From assembly GCA_002394305.1 (NCBI GenBank), contig DGTM01000037.1:1-17433 (forward strand): a DNA stretch of 17,433 nt, read 5' to 3'. Position 1 is the first letter of the stretch, and each line of letters begins with the position of its first letter. The notes below the pieces were generated by a model, which saw nothing but the letters and a program-made list of their open reading frames with translations, made no database searches and was not told the DNA's origin. Below are positions 1 to 6,960 of the stretch, in pieces. Source of the stretch: Prevotellaceae bacterium UBA4336. Lineage in GTDB: Bacteria; Bacteroidota; Bacteroidia; Bacteroidales; Bacteroidaceae. Made by a program: the position numbers and the translations under genes.

Positions 1-341
1 CCGATGATGGCGTTGGCCTCGTCCTTGTACTTCTCGAGGAAGTCGTTGGCGCCGGAGAAGGCAATCTGGTTGATGTACTTGTCGATTTCCTCGGCCGTCA
101 TGCCGATGCCGTTGTCGCTCACGGTGATGGTCTTTGCCTCTTTGTCGATGCTGACCCGCACCTTCAGTTCGCCCATCTCGCCTTTGAAGTCGCCTTTGCC
201 GGCCAGCGTCTTGAGCTTCTGGGTGGCATCGACGGCGTTGCTGACGATTTCGCGAATGAAGATTTCGTGGTCGCTATAGAGAAACTTTTTGATGACGGGG
301 AAGATGTTCTCAGTTGTAACCCCAATATTACCTTGTTTCAT
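1..341 (-). CDS. htpG: Molecular chaperone HtpG (Hsp90), N-terminal part, runs off the left edge
   Basis: HtpG is the bacterial Hsp90, a cytoplasmic ATP-dependent chaperone that remodels client proteins. The first 113 codons are visible and fall in the GHKL ATP-binding domain. Recognisable are the helix with E31 and N35 (EIVSNAVDATQKL, residues 31-43; the glutamate and asparagine act in hydrolysis and Mg-ATP binding in this family), the DNGIGM motif with nucleotide-contacting D76 (76-81), and the conserved segment YINQIAFSGANDFLEKY (89-105). The ATG at 339-341 begins MKQGNIGVTTENIFPVIKKF, a start typical of Bacteroidota HtpG. The gene lies 66 bases downstream of clpC on the same strand with no convincing promoter between, so cotranscription is plausible. 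The rest of the gene is beyond base 1. Family assignment is secure. Confidence 0.95.
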   Translation of the reverse strand, partial: MKQGNIGVTTENIFPVIKKFLYSDHEIFIREIVSNAVDATQKLKTLAGKGDFKGEMGELKVRVSIDKEAKTITVSDNGIGMTAEEIDKYINQIAFSGANDFLEKYKDEANAII

Positions 342-351
342 AATAAGCCCC

Positions 352-377
352 CTCTCTAACTTTCCCCAAAGGGAGAG
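352..377 (-). other. Short hairpin between clpC and htpG
   Basis: CTCTC (352-356) pairs with GAGAG (373-377), and inside it CTTT (360-363) pairs with AAAG (368-371) around a CCCC loop. It sits between the clpC stop and the htpG start. No uridine tract follows in either direction, so a strong intrinsic terminator is unlikely. It may be an attenuating or RNA-processing structure, or an intergenic repeat; I cannot decide which. Confidence 0.3.
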
Positions 378-407
378 AACTGCATACAGGGGTTTGGCAG
401 TTGAGTT

Positions 408-2948
408 TTATTGTTTAGTTATGGTTATTTTTTCTTTGTCTTCTGTTATTTCTGCTTTGAGCTGGAGGTTGCCTTCGCTCTTGGGAGAGTTGGAGGGGGC
501 TTCCATGAGCACTTCGCAGAGCGGGTCTTCGAGGAGGTCCTGGATGGCACGCTTGAGGGGACGGGCTCCATACTGCATGTCGTAACCTTTCTTGCCGAGC
601 AGTTCGCGGGCTTCGGGGCTGACCTCGAGGGTGTGACCCATGTCGCTGATGCGTCGCAGCAGGGGGCGCAGCTCGATGTCGACGATGCGCTGCAGGTCCT
701 CCTGGCTGAGGTGATCGAAGTAGACGATGTTGTCCAGTCGGTTCAGGAACTCGGGTGCGAACTGCTTCTGCAAAGCTTTCTTGACGATGTCGCGGTTCTG
801 TCGCTTGCTGGCTGTCGTGTCCGTCTGGCTTTGGAAGCCGATGCCGTTGCCGAAGTCGCGTATCTGTTTCGAGCCGCAGTTGCTGGTCATGATGACCACG
901 GTGTTGCGGAAGTCGATGGTGTTGCCGTTGCCGTCGGTCAGCCGGCCTTCGTCCATCACTTGCAGCAGGAGGTTGAAGACGTCGGTGTGGGCCTTCTCTA
1001 TCTCGTCGAGCAGGACGATGGAGTAGGGTTTGCGACGCACCTGTTCGGTGAGCTGTCCGCCTTCGTCGTAACCGACGTAGCCCGGAGGTGCTCCCACCAT
1101 GCGGCTGACTGTGTGTTTCTCCATGTATTCGCTCATGTCGATGCGTATGATGGCGTCGGCTTTCCCGAACAGCTCTTCGGCCAGACACTTTGCGAGGTAT
1201 GTCTTGCCCACGCCTGTGGGTCCGACGAAGAGGAAGGTGCCGATGGGCTTCTGCGGGTCTTTCAGTCCGACGCGACTGCGCTGGATGGCTCGTGTCACGG
1301 TGGCTACTGCTTCGTCCTGACCGATGATGCGTTGGCAGAGTGTATCCTTCATGATGCGCAGCCGGTGGCTTTCTTCCTGGCCGATGCGTTGCACGGGTAT
1401 GCCGGTCATGATGCTTACCACGTCGGCCACCACGCGTTCGTCCACCACAGCCTGCTCGCCCTCGCCGATGCTTTTCTCCCAGGCCTGCTGTGCTTCGTCC
1501 AGTTGCTGTTGCACTCTGAGGCACTTGTCGCGCAGGTCGGCTGCCTGTTCGAAGTTCTGATGCTCGGCTGCTTCGTGCTTCCTGCGGTCGAGGTCGGCCA
1601 CGAGTCTCTCCAGTCGGAGGATTTCCTCAGGCACGGGGATGTTCTGCACGCGCATGCGGCTGCCGGCTTCGTCGAGTGCGTCGATGGCTTTGTCGGGGAA
1701 GCTGCGTTCGGTGATGTACCTTCCGGTCAGCTTGACGCAGGCCTCGAGGGCCTCGTCCGTGTAGTGTACATTATGGTGTTCCTCGTAGCGTTCGCGCAGG
1801 TTCTGGAGTATCTGCAGGGTCTCCTCGGCTGAGGCCGGTGCCACTTGTATCTTCTGGAATCGGCGTTCCAGGGCGCCGTCCTTCTCGATGCTCTTGCGGT
1901 ACTCGTCGAGTGTTGTGGCGCCGATGCATTGGAACTCTCCGCGGCTCATGGCTGGCTTCAGCATGTTGGCGGCGTCCATCGAGCCGGCTGCGTTGCCTGC
2001 TCCGATGAGGGTGTGTATCTCGTCGATGAAGACGATGATGTCGGGGTTCTGCTGCAGTTCCTTGATGATGCAGCGCAGTCGTTCCTCGAACTGTCCGCGA
2101 TACTTTGTTCCGGCCACGACGCTGGCGAGGTCGAGCACCACGATGCGTTTCTTCCAGAGGGTGCGGCTGACGCGATGGCCGACGATGCGCTGTGCCAGCC
2201 CTTCCACGATGGCGCTCTTGCCCACGCCGGGCTCGCCGATGAGGATGGGGTTGTTCTTCTTGCGGCGGTTCAGTATCTGTGCCAGCCGTTCTATCTCCTT
2301 CTCGCGGCCTACGACGGGGTCGAGCAGTCCGTTGGCTGCTATCTGTGTCAGGTCGGTGCCGAAGTTGTCGAGGGCCGGGGTCTTGCTTTCCTGCTTCTTC
2401 TGTACGCGCACGGGCACGTTGTTGCCTTCCAGTCCGGCGGAAACGGGCTCCATGTCGTCGTCGTCATCATCGTCGTTCCATCCCTCGCCTGCGGCGTAGG
2501 GACTGCTTCCGCCTTCCTGCGAGGGGTCGGCCTTCGCTTTCTCGTAGGTGATGTCGAGTCGCTGCAGGATGTCGCTTGCCTCGTTGTCGTTGGCTTTCAG
2601 TATGGCGAGGAGCATGTGTATGGGCTCGATGCTGTCGGACTTCATGAGGCTTGCCTCGAGGCGGCACAGGCGCATGATGCGGTTGGCCTGCGTGTCGAAG
2701 TTCATGTCGGCAGGCGTAGGCGAGATGAGCACCTGGTGCTGCCGTGCTGTCTGCTCGAGCTGACTCTTCAGGGCTGTCATGCCATCTGGCAGATAATAAG
2801 CCAGCAGTTGCTTGGCCTTGTTGTCCGTATGGCGCAGTATTCCCAGCAGAAGATGCAGGGGCGACACGCTGCCGCAATGCAGTCGGCTGGCCTCTTCTTT
2901 GCTGAAGTTCAGTATGTTGAATGTTTCTAGTGAGAAGTTTGTCGTCAT
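408..2948 (-). CDS. clpC: ATP-dependent Clp protease ATP-binding subunit ClpC (Hsp100 AAA+ unfoldase)
   Basis: 846 aa, the usual length for ClpC. It unfolds proteins and feeds them to ClpP in the cytoplasm. Order of parts: Clp N-terminal repeat domain (about 1-140), acidic linker with seven consecutive Asp (159-165), first AAA+ domain with Walker A GEPGVGKS (238-245), pore loop KYRGQFE (282-288), Walker B VFIDEIH (306-312) and ERRF (361-364), UVR-like coiled-coil segment (about 451-485, EQAADLRDKC), second AAA+ domain with Walker A GPTGVGKT (576-583), pore loop GYVGYDEG (623-630) and Walker B IVLLDEIEKAH (644-654). A GIGF loop (702-705) matches the ClpP-docking tripeptide. The UVR segment and docking loop favour ClpC over ClpB. 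All catalytic motifs look intact. htpG follows on the same strand. The start ATG at 2946-2948 gives MTTNFSLETFNILNFSKEEA. Antisense open frames over this gene are shadows. Confidence 0.95.
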   Translation of the reverse strand: MTTNFSLETFNILNFSKEEASRLHCGSVSPLHLLLGILRHTDNKAKQLLAYYLPDGMTALKSQLEQTARQHQVLISPTPADMNFDTQANRIMRLCRLEASLMKSDSIEPIHMLLAILKANDNEASDILQRLDITYEKAKADPSQEGGSSPYAAGEGWNDDDDDDDMEPVSAGLEGNNVPVRVQKKQESKTPALDNFGTDLTQIAANGLLDPVVGREKEIERLAQILNRRKKNNPILIGEPGVGKSAIVEGLAQRIVGHRVSRTLWKKRIVVLDLASVVAGTKYRGQFEERLRCIIKELQQNPDIIVFIDEIHTLIGAGNAAGSMDAANMLKPAMSRGEFQCIGATTLDEYRKSIEKDGALERRFQKIQVAPASAEETLQILQNLRERYEEHHNVHYTDEALEACVKLTGRYITERSFPDKAIDALDEAGSRMRVQNIPVPEEILRLERLVADLDRRKHEAAEHQNFEQAADLRDKCLRVQQQLDEAQQAWEKSIGEGEQAVVDERVVADVVSIMTGIPVQRIGQEESHRLRIMKDTLCQRIIGQDEAVATVTRAIQRSRVGLKDPQKPIGTFLFVGPTGVGKTYLAKCLAEELFGKADAIIRIDMSEYMEKHTVSRMVGAPPGYVGYDEGGQLTEQVRRKPYSIVLLDEIEKAHTDVFNLLLQVMDEGRLTDGNGNTIDFRNTVVIMTSNCGSKQIRDFGNGIGFQSQTDTTASKRQNRDIVKKALQKQFAPEFLNRLDNIVYFDHLSQEDLQRIVDIELRPLLRRISDMGHTLEVSPEARELLGKKGYDMQYGARPLKRAIQDLLEDPLCEVLMEAPSNSPKSEGNLQLKAEITEDKEKITITKQ

Positions 2949-3294
2949 GTCTTTCTTGTCTGTTACCTTCGTTGCGCTAATGCTTGTCTGCTAAAGTACT
3001 ACAAATGCCGTGCCAAACCGTTCTCTTTGTCCGGTTGTCCTCCGGTTGTCCCGTTGGCAGATGCGGCGCACAAAGTTACGTCTTTTTGTGCAAACCTGCA
3101 AGCAAAAGTCCGAGAATTTCGCGGGGAGAGCCTTTCTTCATAGATGAAACAGACCTTATTTAAGTTTCATAAACGTGTAGATAGGGGGCATTATGACAGA
3201 CTGATGAGGCATAAGTACCTCAAAATGTACCTCAAAATGCGTCCTTTTAAGAAGATTTCCTTCCGTATCGGAGCATAATTACAATATTTTTTTG
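2949..3294. other. Intergenic region upstream of clpC, diverging from the accessory island
   Basis: No gene seen in these 346 bases. They hold a likely clpC promoter (described separately), a CCGGTTGTC motif present twice in close succession near 3033-3053, and an AT-rich stretch (3150-3294). I found no CIRCE-type inverted repeat, riboswitch or tRNA. The left part belongs to clpC and the right part to the small gene at 3333. Confidence 0.6.
3071..3101 (-). promoter_or_regulatory. Probable clpC promoter (Bacteroidota type)
   Basis: On the minus strand TAACTTTG (plus-strand CAAAGTTA, 3071-3078) matches the Bacteroidota -7 consensus TAnnTTTG. A TTG (plus-strand CAA, 3099-3101) lies about 20 bases further upstream, where the -33 element is expected. 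The leader before the clpC start would be roughly 110 nt. This is a motif match only. Confidence 0.5.
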
Positions 3295-3303
3295 TATCTT
3301 TGC
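3295..3303 (+). promoter_or_regulatory. Probable -7 promoter box for the small gene at 3333
   Basis: TATCTTTGC matches the Bacteroidota -7 box and lies 38 bases before the ATG at 3333. The 13-mer TATCTTTGCACCG starting here recurs exactly at 7153, upstream of the third TA pair. No clear TTTG-like -33 element is seen. Confidence 0.55.
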
Positions 3304-3332
3304 ACCGAATATTCATCTTAATGCGCATTATT

Positions 3333-3503
3333 ATGGCAAGACCTATCAGAGAAACCCCCGTATTGAAGGGCGAGGATGCCTTCAACTTCGAGATGCGAAG
3401 GCTGGAGGTAGAGCACATGAGCAAGGAACAACGGGCTGAGAACCTCAGAAAAGTAGAGGAAGGTTACGCTCGTGCCAAATCGTACATCAACTTCCATTGG
3501 TAA
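3333..3503 (+). CDS. Small charged protein, possible orphan antitoxin
   Basis: 56 aa, starting MARPIRETPVLKGEDAFNFE and rich in Glu, Arg and Lys (the middle, around residues 20-48, reads as an amphipathic helix). The ATG at 3333 is chosen because a good -7 box lies 38 bases upstream and the MARPI...ETPVL...GEDA opening resembles small Bacteroidota proteins I associate with toxin-antitoxin loci; that is memory of a pattern, not a search result. No toxin gene follows: the next 135 bases are non-coding, then a recombinase stump begins. It may be an antitoxin whose toxin was lost, or a free-standing small protein. Function unproven. Confidence 0.55.
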   Translation: MARPIRETPVLKGEDAFNFEMRRLEVEHMSKEQRAENLRKVEEGYARAKSYINFHW

Positions 3504-3571
3504 GGATATTACCAACACTCCCTACGCTATGCCCCACAGAGAGAGGTTAAATAATGCCAACGGAGCGAAAA

Positions 3572-3596
3572 GAGTGACCGATTCTTTTGGTCATTC
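3572..3596 (+). other. Hairpin between the small gene and the recombinase stump
   Basis: GAGTGACC (3572-3579) can pair with GGTCATTC (3589-3596) through eight positions, one of them G-U, around a 9-base loop. A T-rich run follows after a few bases (CAATATTTTTGC). It could be the terminator of the 3333-3503 gene, 68 bases past its stop. An outer purine/pyrimidine pair, AGAGAGAG at 3538-3545 and CTCTCTCT at 3611-3618, is also complementary. Confidence 0.35.
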
Positions 3597-3640
3597 CAAT
3601 ATTTTTGCTACTCTCTCTCAGTGACCATCCACTGCTGATA

Positions 3641-3820
3641 ATGATGTTTCATGTGAGCCGCCATACATTTGCCACCATGACCCTGACGGCTGGCGGTGAC
3701 ATCTACACGACGAGCAAGTTACTTGGGCATACCAACGTCCACACGACGGAGATATATGCCGACGTGGTGATGGAGAAAAAAGCGGATGCCGTGAACCTGA
3801 TGAACGGATTGTTCGGATAG
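3641..3820 (+). pseudogene. Tyrosine recombinase/integrase remnant, C-terminal end only
   Basis: Only the last 59 codons of a tyrosine recombinase catalytic domain remain. The HxxR box is present (HVSRHTFA, H4 and R7 counted from 3641), as are the LLGH box (H30) and the nucleophile tyrosine (Y39 in TEIYADVV). A full enzyme of this family has roughly 300-450 residues, with the first catalytic arginine and the DNA-binding N-terminal domain upstream; none of that is visible in the preceding 135 bases. The same frame is open back to 3587, but the extra residues do not look like integrase. It marks a past integration event at the left edge of the island and is almost certainly inactive alone. Confidence 0.8.
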
Positions 3821-4098
3821 TCACCTCGCCGCTGCGCTGGCCCATCAGCTGGGGTATCTCGCTCGTCATCACGACGCAACGAAAACATTCTGTTCATTGT
3901 GATAGAATTTTATTGTTTTTGGAACCATTCCGCCTTTAAAATAACAATTTCCTGACAAAAAGGACAGATTCTGTGGACGAAATCACGTTAAAACTCTCAA
4001 AGCATGCGGTTTTTTGCCTGAAAATTGTTACCTTTGCAGCCGAAAGGCTGCTAAACCGCAGATTTAACATGAGTATTCATTAAAAACAGGCAGAAGGT
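3821..4098. other. Intergenic region before the first TA pair
   Basis: 278 bases with no convincing gene. The first 70 bases are GC-rich and may be residual mobile-element sequence; the rest is AT-rich. A promoter-like box lies at 4029 and a five-codon open frame (ATG AGT ATT CAT TAA, 4069-4083) precedes the antitoxin start by 15 bases. Confidence 0.5.
4029..4037 (+). promoter_or_regulatory. Probable -7 promoter box of the first TA pair
   Basis: TACCTTTGC matches TAnnTTTG. It lies 70 bases before the antitoxin ATG at 4099 but 40 bases before the mini-ORF ATG at 4069, close to the spacing seen for the other island small genes. A TTTTTTG run at 4010-4016 is too close (12 bases) to be a standard -33 element. 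Confidence 0.5.
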
Positions 4099-4278
4099 AT
4101 GAGCGAAAGAGACAAGCAAATCGAGAAGGAGCGCAAGGGAGTCGTCGAACTGCTCCTTAAGAAGAACGGACTGACACGCCGTCAACTCGTAGATGACCTC
4201 GTAGGCATTTGGGCCGCCAGTTGGGTGCATATACTGACTGAGGAGGAGAAGAAACAGTTTCCACACCTGGTATTCTGA
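4099..4278 (+). CDS. Putative antitoxin partner of the PIN-domain protein (59 aa)
   Basis: A 59-aa charged protein, MSERDKQIEKERKGVVELLL..., ending in LTEEEKKQFPHLVF. It lies directly before the PIN gene with three bases between stop and start, the layout of VapBC-like operons in which the antitoxin comes first. The segment GLTRRQLVDDLVGIWAASW (about 25-43) reads as helical with a hydrophobic face; I do not recognise a standard AbrB, RHH or Phd fold. Role inferred from size, charge and position. The start is chosen as the first ATG giving an uninterrupted frame after the short MSIH mini-ORF. Confidence 0.6.
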   Translation: MSERDKQIEKERKGVVELLLKKNGLTRRQLVDDLVGIWAASWVHILTEEEKKQFPHLVF

Positions 4279-4281
4279 ACG

Positions 4282-4725
4282 ATGACGCACAAGGCAAGCA
4301 ACATCAACCCCAACCACATCTTCGTGGACACCAATGTCCTTGTGGGCGGCTACAGCGGCGATGCGCGGTTCCAGAAGGATGCCGACTGCCTGCACTACTT
4401 ATACTCGCTGACGGGCAAGCGGCTCTACATCTCGTCGCTCAGCGTGGCGCAACTCATCTCCATGTTCCAAAAGAAGAAAAAGAACGACGAGATAGTACGC
4501 ATAGTCCGCGAACTACAGCACCGCTTCAACATCATCGATTTCGTAGCCCGCGACATTGATGCTGCTCTCATTGAGACCAATGGCGACATTGAGGATAATG
4601 TGCAGTATGTGCTGGCGAGGAAGCAGAAGTGCAGCATCGTCATTACTAACAACTTCAAAGACTACCGTCTGTTCTTCAATCTTCGCGTCATAAAGCCTGA
4701 GCGCGTCAGGTCTATCCCGCAATAA
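4282..4725 (+). CDS. PIN-domain protein, PIN_3-like, probable toxin RNase
   Basis: 147 aa. PIN proteins are metal-dependent RNases; as toxins they cut tRNA, rRNA or mRNA in the cytoplasm. Visible motifs are FVDTNVLV with D16, GDIEDNVQYVLA with acidic residues at 102-105, and the C-terminal VITNNFKDY (120-128) with D127. The segment SSLSVAQLIS (51-60) has no acidic residue where VapC has Glu, but the S-x-S-I/V-x-x-I/L pattern, the ED-x-x-QY box and the TRN-x-KDF-like end fit the PIN_3 group common in Bacteroidota. Here the usual TRN is TNN. The small gene just upstream is the likely antitoxin. It could be degraded or an atypical enzyme, because two conserved positions differ from VapC. Confidence 0.75.
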   Translation: MTHKASNINPNHIFVDTNVLVGGYSGDARFQKDADCLHYLYSLTGKRLYISSLSVAQLISMFQKKKKNDEIVRIVRELQHRFNIIDFVARDIDAALIETNGDIEDNVQYVLARKQKCSIVITNNFKDYRLFFNLRVIKPERVRSIPQ

Positions 4726-5011
4726 TTCAACGCCCTCCACACCCACAGAGCGACTTTTATGCACCACCGAGACGGACATATAAACATTGTTAATGCGACG
4801 CAATTTGCGGCGCAAATGTTTGGCGGTCTCGAAAATTTGCATACACACACATACACAATTAGCGCTACTGGCGTTAATACCATTGTTAATATACGCGCAT
4901 ACGCGCATTACATAATATAAGGCTTTCCTTGCAGAAATGTATGGGAAGCCGCATTATTTTTTTCCCCCAACGGTTTGCAAATTTCAGATCATTCAAAAAA
5001 CAGTTACTACC
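4726..5011. other. Repeat-rich intergenic region before the lipoprotein operon
   Basis: 286 bases without a gene. It holds a perfect palindrome ATTTGC-GGC-GCAAAT (4803-4817), the 10-mer CATTGTTAAT twice (4785-4794 and 4881-4890), a tandem ATACGCGC pair (4891-4906), and a CA-rich run around 4842-4856. CGGTTTGCA at 4971-4979, about 40 bases before the ATG at 5012, is a weak match to the -7 box. The cluster may be regulatory for the surface-lipoprotein operon. Confidence 0.5.
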
Positions 5012-5188
5012 ATGAAGAAGACGTACATGACACCGACGGCGAGGGTGGTTGCCCTCCACGCACGGCAGCAGCTGCTCACGGTGAGCGGCGAGATTTCCGG
5101 CTACGGCAAGTCGGGAAGCGGATTCAGCCAGGACGAAGGCGGCAGCAGCAACGCCCCACAGAGCCGCAGCATCTGGGACAATGACTGA
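5012..5188 (+). CDS. Small Bacteroidales-type peptide, unknown function
   Basis: 58 aa, MKKTYMTPTARVVALHARQQ followed by LLTVSGEISGYGKSGSG and a Ser/Gly/Asp-rich tail. The pattern K-x-Y-x-x-P...V-x-L...LL-x-x-S matches a small-protein type I recognise as frequent in Prevotella and relatives, often placed before lipoprotein or surface-protein genes; its function is not established. There is no true hydrophobic signal peptide. The lipoprotein gene starts 35 bases downstream on the same strand, so the two are probably one operon. The ATG at 5012 is preferred over the upstream frame opening at 4937 because the extra residues lack similarity to the pattern. A secreted or processed peptide is possible but not shown. 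Confidence 0.65.
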   Translation: MKKTYMTPTARVVALHARQQLLTVSGEISGYGKSGSGFSQDEGGSSNAPQSRSIWDND

Positions 5189-5223
5189 AGCAAGTAAAAA
5201 AACAACGAAAACGTTAATCCATT

Positions 5224-6165
5224 ATGAGAACGAAAGAACAATTTCTGATGCTTTTTGTGCTCGGCGGCATGATGCTGGCCGGGCTGACGGCCTGTTCGGG
5301 TGATGATGACACGGCCACAAACGACAACGCGCCGCAGACGGCTGACGACGGCGTGAAGGTGCGCCGCCTCACCATCACAGAGGCGGAAGGCGGTGCGGCG
5401 GAGGCACGCCAGGCGCTGACACGTGCCTCGCTTACCGAGGACGACGGCCTCACGGCCAAGTGGACGGCGGGCGACGCCCTGACGTACTGCAACCTGAGCA
5501 GGGTGGGTAATAGCGACGCGCCCTACAGCGGAAGGCTGACGGCGGCCTCCACCGCCGCCACCTCACAGTTTACGGGCGACGTAGAGTGTCGTAAGGGCGA
5601 CTACCTCGCCGTGGTCTATCCCGCCGCGACGTTCACCACCAACAGCCAATACACCATCACGCTCAGCGGGCAGGACGGCACGCTCGCCGGGCTGGCCACG
5701 AACTACCACTATGTCTATGGCAAGGCACAGGTCACCGCCGTGACCGATGCCGCCGCCGATGCCACGATGCCGAAGATGAAGAGCCTGCTCACGGTGTGCA
5801 AGTTCTCGTTCGTTGACAAGGCGACAAATGAGGCCATCCCCGTCCGGTCGCTCAGCATCAGCTATGGCGGTAGCGGCAGTGATGCCGGTAAATATCCGCA
5901 GACGGCAACCGTCAGCATCGGTGTAAACATGGCGCAAGACGATGTTCATGCTACTGACGCAACTGTCACCGAGCCGCTCACGGTCACCTGTACTACGACG
6001 CAAGAGGCTGTCTATGTCGCCCTGCTGCCCACCGCCGCGCAGCGCACGTTCAGCTTCACTGTCAGCGACGGCAGCGGCAGCACCTACACCGGCACGGCCA
6101 AGGCCACGCTCACCGAGGGTGAGTACGTGGCGGCCACGGGGCTGAGGCTGACGAAAAATGAATAA
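5224..6165 (+). CDS. Fimbrillin-family-like surface lipoprotein
   Basis: 313 aa. A type II signal peptide is clear: basic start (MRTKEQ), hydrophobic core (8-20) and lipobox LTAC with C24 as the lipidated residue. SGDDD follows the cysteine directly, resembling the acidic lipoprotein export signal that sends lipoproteins to the cell surface in Bacteroidota. The mature part is Thr/Ala/Gly-rich beta-sandwich sequence: a KWTAGDALTYCNL segment (about 79-91), YSGRLTA (99-105), a strand DYLAVVYPA (123-131), KFSFVDKATNEAIPVRSLSI (about 197-216), and a repetitive Thr-rich C-terminus. This layout fits fimbrillin-like (Mfa_like) proteins, which are pilus subunits or related adhesins; the assignment is by pattern only. 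Its last 25 or so codons are echoed in a remnant at 6961-7038. It follows the 58-aa peptide gene closely. Confidence 0.7.
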   Translation: MRTKEQFLMLFVLGGMMLAGLTACSGDDDTATNDNAPQTADDGVKVRRLTITEAEGGAAEARQALTRASLTEDDGLTAKWTAGDALTYCNLSRVGNSDAPYSGRLTAASTAATSQFTGDVECRKGDYLAVVYPAATFTTNSQYTITLSGQDGTLAGLATNYHYVYGKAQVTAVTDAAADATMPKMKSLLTVCKFSFVDKATNEAIPVRSLSISYGGSGSDAGKYPQTATVSIGVNMAQDDVHATDATVTEPLTVTCTTTQEAVYVALLPTAAQRTFSFTVSDGSGSTYTGTAKATLTEGEYVAATGLRLTKNE

Positions 6166-6208
6166 TGCATTTTTTGCCTCTGATGCAAGGAAATTCCGAA
6201 AAAAATTG

Positions 6209-6217
6209 TAAATTTGC
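6209..6217 (+). promoter_or_regulatory. Probable -7 promoter box of the second TA pair
   Basis: TAAATTTGC matches the Bacteroidota -7 consensus and lies 38 bases before the antitoxin ATG at 6247, the same spacing as at 3295 and 7153. It is preceded by an A-rich run. No clear -33 TTTG is seen at the usual distance. Confidence 0.5.
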
Positions 6218-6246
6218 ACACGGTATAATATTTAAACATTAGGACG

Positions 6247-6522
6247 ATGACAACAATTTTAAAGATGATGTCAACCCCAATGGCACCATATATGGGGTTA
6301 ATGAAAGGAATGACTCGCGAACAGAAACTAACAGTTGTAGCGTATCTTGTCGATACGATGCAGGATGAGGAACAGCATTTCACTGCTGATGAAGAGTTTG
6401 TGCGTCAGTTTCTGGCAACGCCCTACGACAATCCAATGACTGCCGACGAAGCCAAGCAGATGATACGTGAGAGTCACCATTTCGAAGAACGTAACCTAAA
6501 GCCACTGCACGATGGAGAATAA
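6247..6522 (+). CDS. Probable antitoxin of the second PIN module (91 aa)
   Basis: 91 aa. The core MTREQKLTVVAYLVDTMQDE (about 22-41) followed by an acidic stretch and TADEAKQMIRESHHFEERN resembles small Bacteroidota antitoxins with an 'R-x-x-K-L-x-x-V-A-Y-L' helix encoded before VapC-type genes. The C-terminal third is charged and probably disordered when free, as expected for the toxin-wrapping part. Its last 11 bases overlap the toxin start at 6512, which suggests translational coupling. The true start could be an internal Met (residues 7, 8, 12, 15, 18 or 22); the first ATG is used because it sits 38 bases from the promoter box. Confidence 0.75.
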   Translation: MTTILKMMSTPMAPYMGLMKGMTREQKLTVVAYLVDTMQDEEQHFTADEEFVRQFLATPYDNPMTADEAKQMIRESHHFEERNLKPLHDGE

Positions 6523-6940
6523 GCAATATCTGCTGGACACAAACATCTTGATAGAGTTTGTTCATGGCAACCGCTCAGTCATCAACCGCATCCTACATGC
6601 AGGTTTCGACAGGTGCTGTATGTCTGTAGTGTCGCTGCAGGAACTTTACTATGGTGCTTACAAGGCAAAATATAGCAAACAGATATATTTTGACCAAGAG
6701 ATGGTGCGTATAAATATGTTGCGAAACCGTTTCATGGTGTTGCCTCTGCCTGAAGAGGCTGATGGATATGGGCAAATCAAAGCCAATCTTCAACAAAAAG
6801 GGGAACTCATTGATGAGTTCGATATGCTTATCGGTGGTCATGCACTTGCTGAAGGTTTGACGGTGGTTACTGACAATGTAAGACATTTCGAGCGGATACC
6901 AGGACTCAAGATTGAGAATTGGAGGGTTGATTCTGATTAA
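6512..6940 (+). CDS. vapC: VapC-type PIN-domain toxin RNase
   Basis: 142 aa with the full VapC set: YLLDTNILIEF (D9), SVVSLQELYYGAY (E44), IDEFDMLIGGHALA (D101 and D104), and VVTDNVRHFERIPGL (D121). VapC toxins are Mg-dependent RNases that cut initiator tRNA or the 23S sarcin-ricin loop and so stop translation. The IPGL-x-I-E-N-W end is typical of the VapC subgroup. All acidic residues are present, so the enzyme should be active. It is coupled by an 11-base overlap to the upstream antitoxin gene. Base composition is clearly lower in GC than the flanking lipoprotein gene, in line with separate acquisition. Confidence 0.9.
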   Translation: MENKQYLLDTNILIEFVHGNRSVINRILHAGFDRCCMSVVSLQELYYGAYKAKYSKQIYFDQEMVRINMLRNRFMVLPLPEEADGYGQIKANLQQKGELIDEFDMLIGGHALAEGLTVVTDNVRHFERIPGLKIENWRVDSD

Positions 6941-6960
6941 TAGTTTCAAAAATAGAACCG

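Noticed and set aside
411..2930. Long plus-strand open frames (473 and 361 aa) and a 369-aa minus frame over clpC
   Set aside because: They are antisense or out-of-frame shadows of clpC, whose motifs are complete; their translations are low-complexity Val/His/Asp-rich or Arg/His-rich with no recognisable domain.
2949..3294. CIRCE/HrcA heat-shock operator upstream of clpC
   Set aside because: No TTAGCACTC-N9-GAGTGCTAA-type inverted repeat is present.
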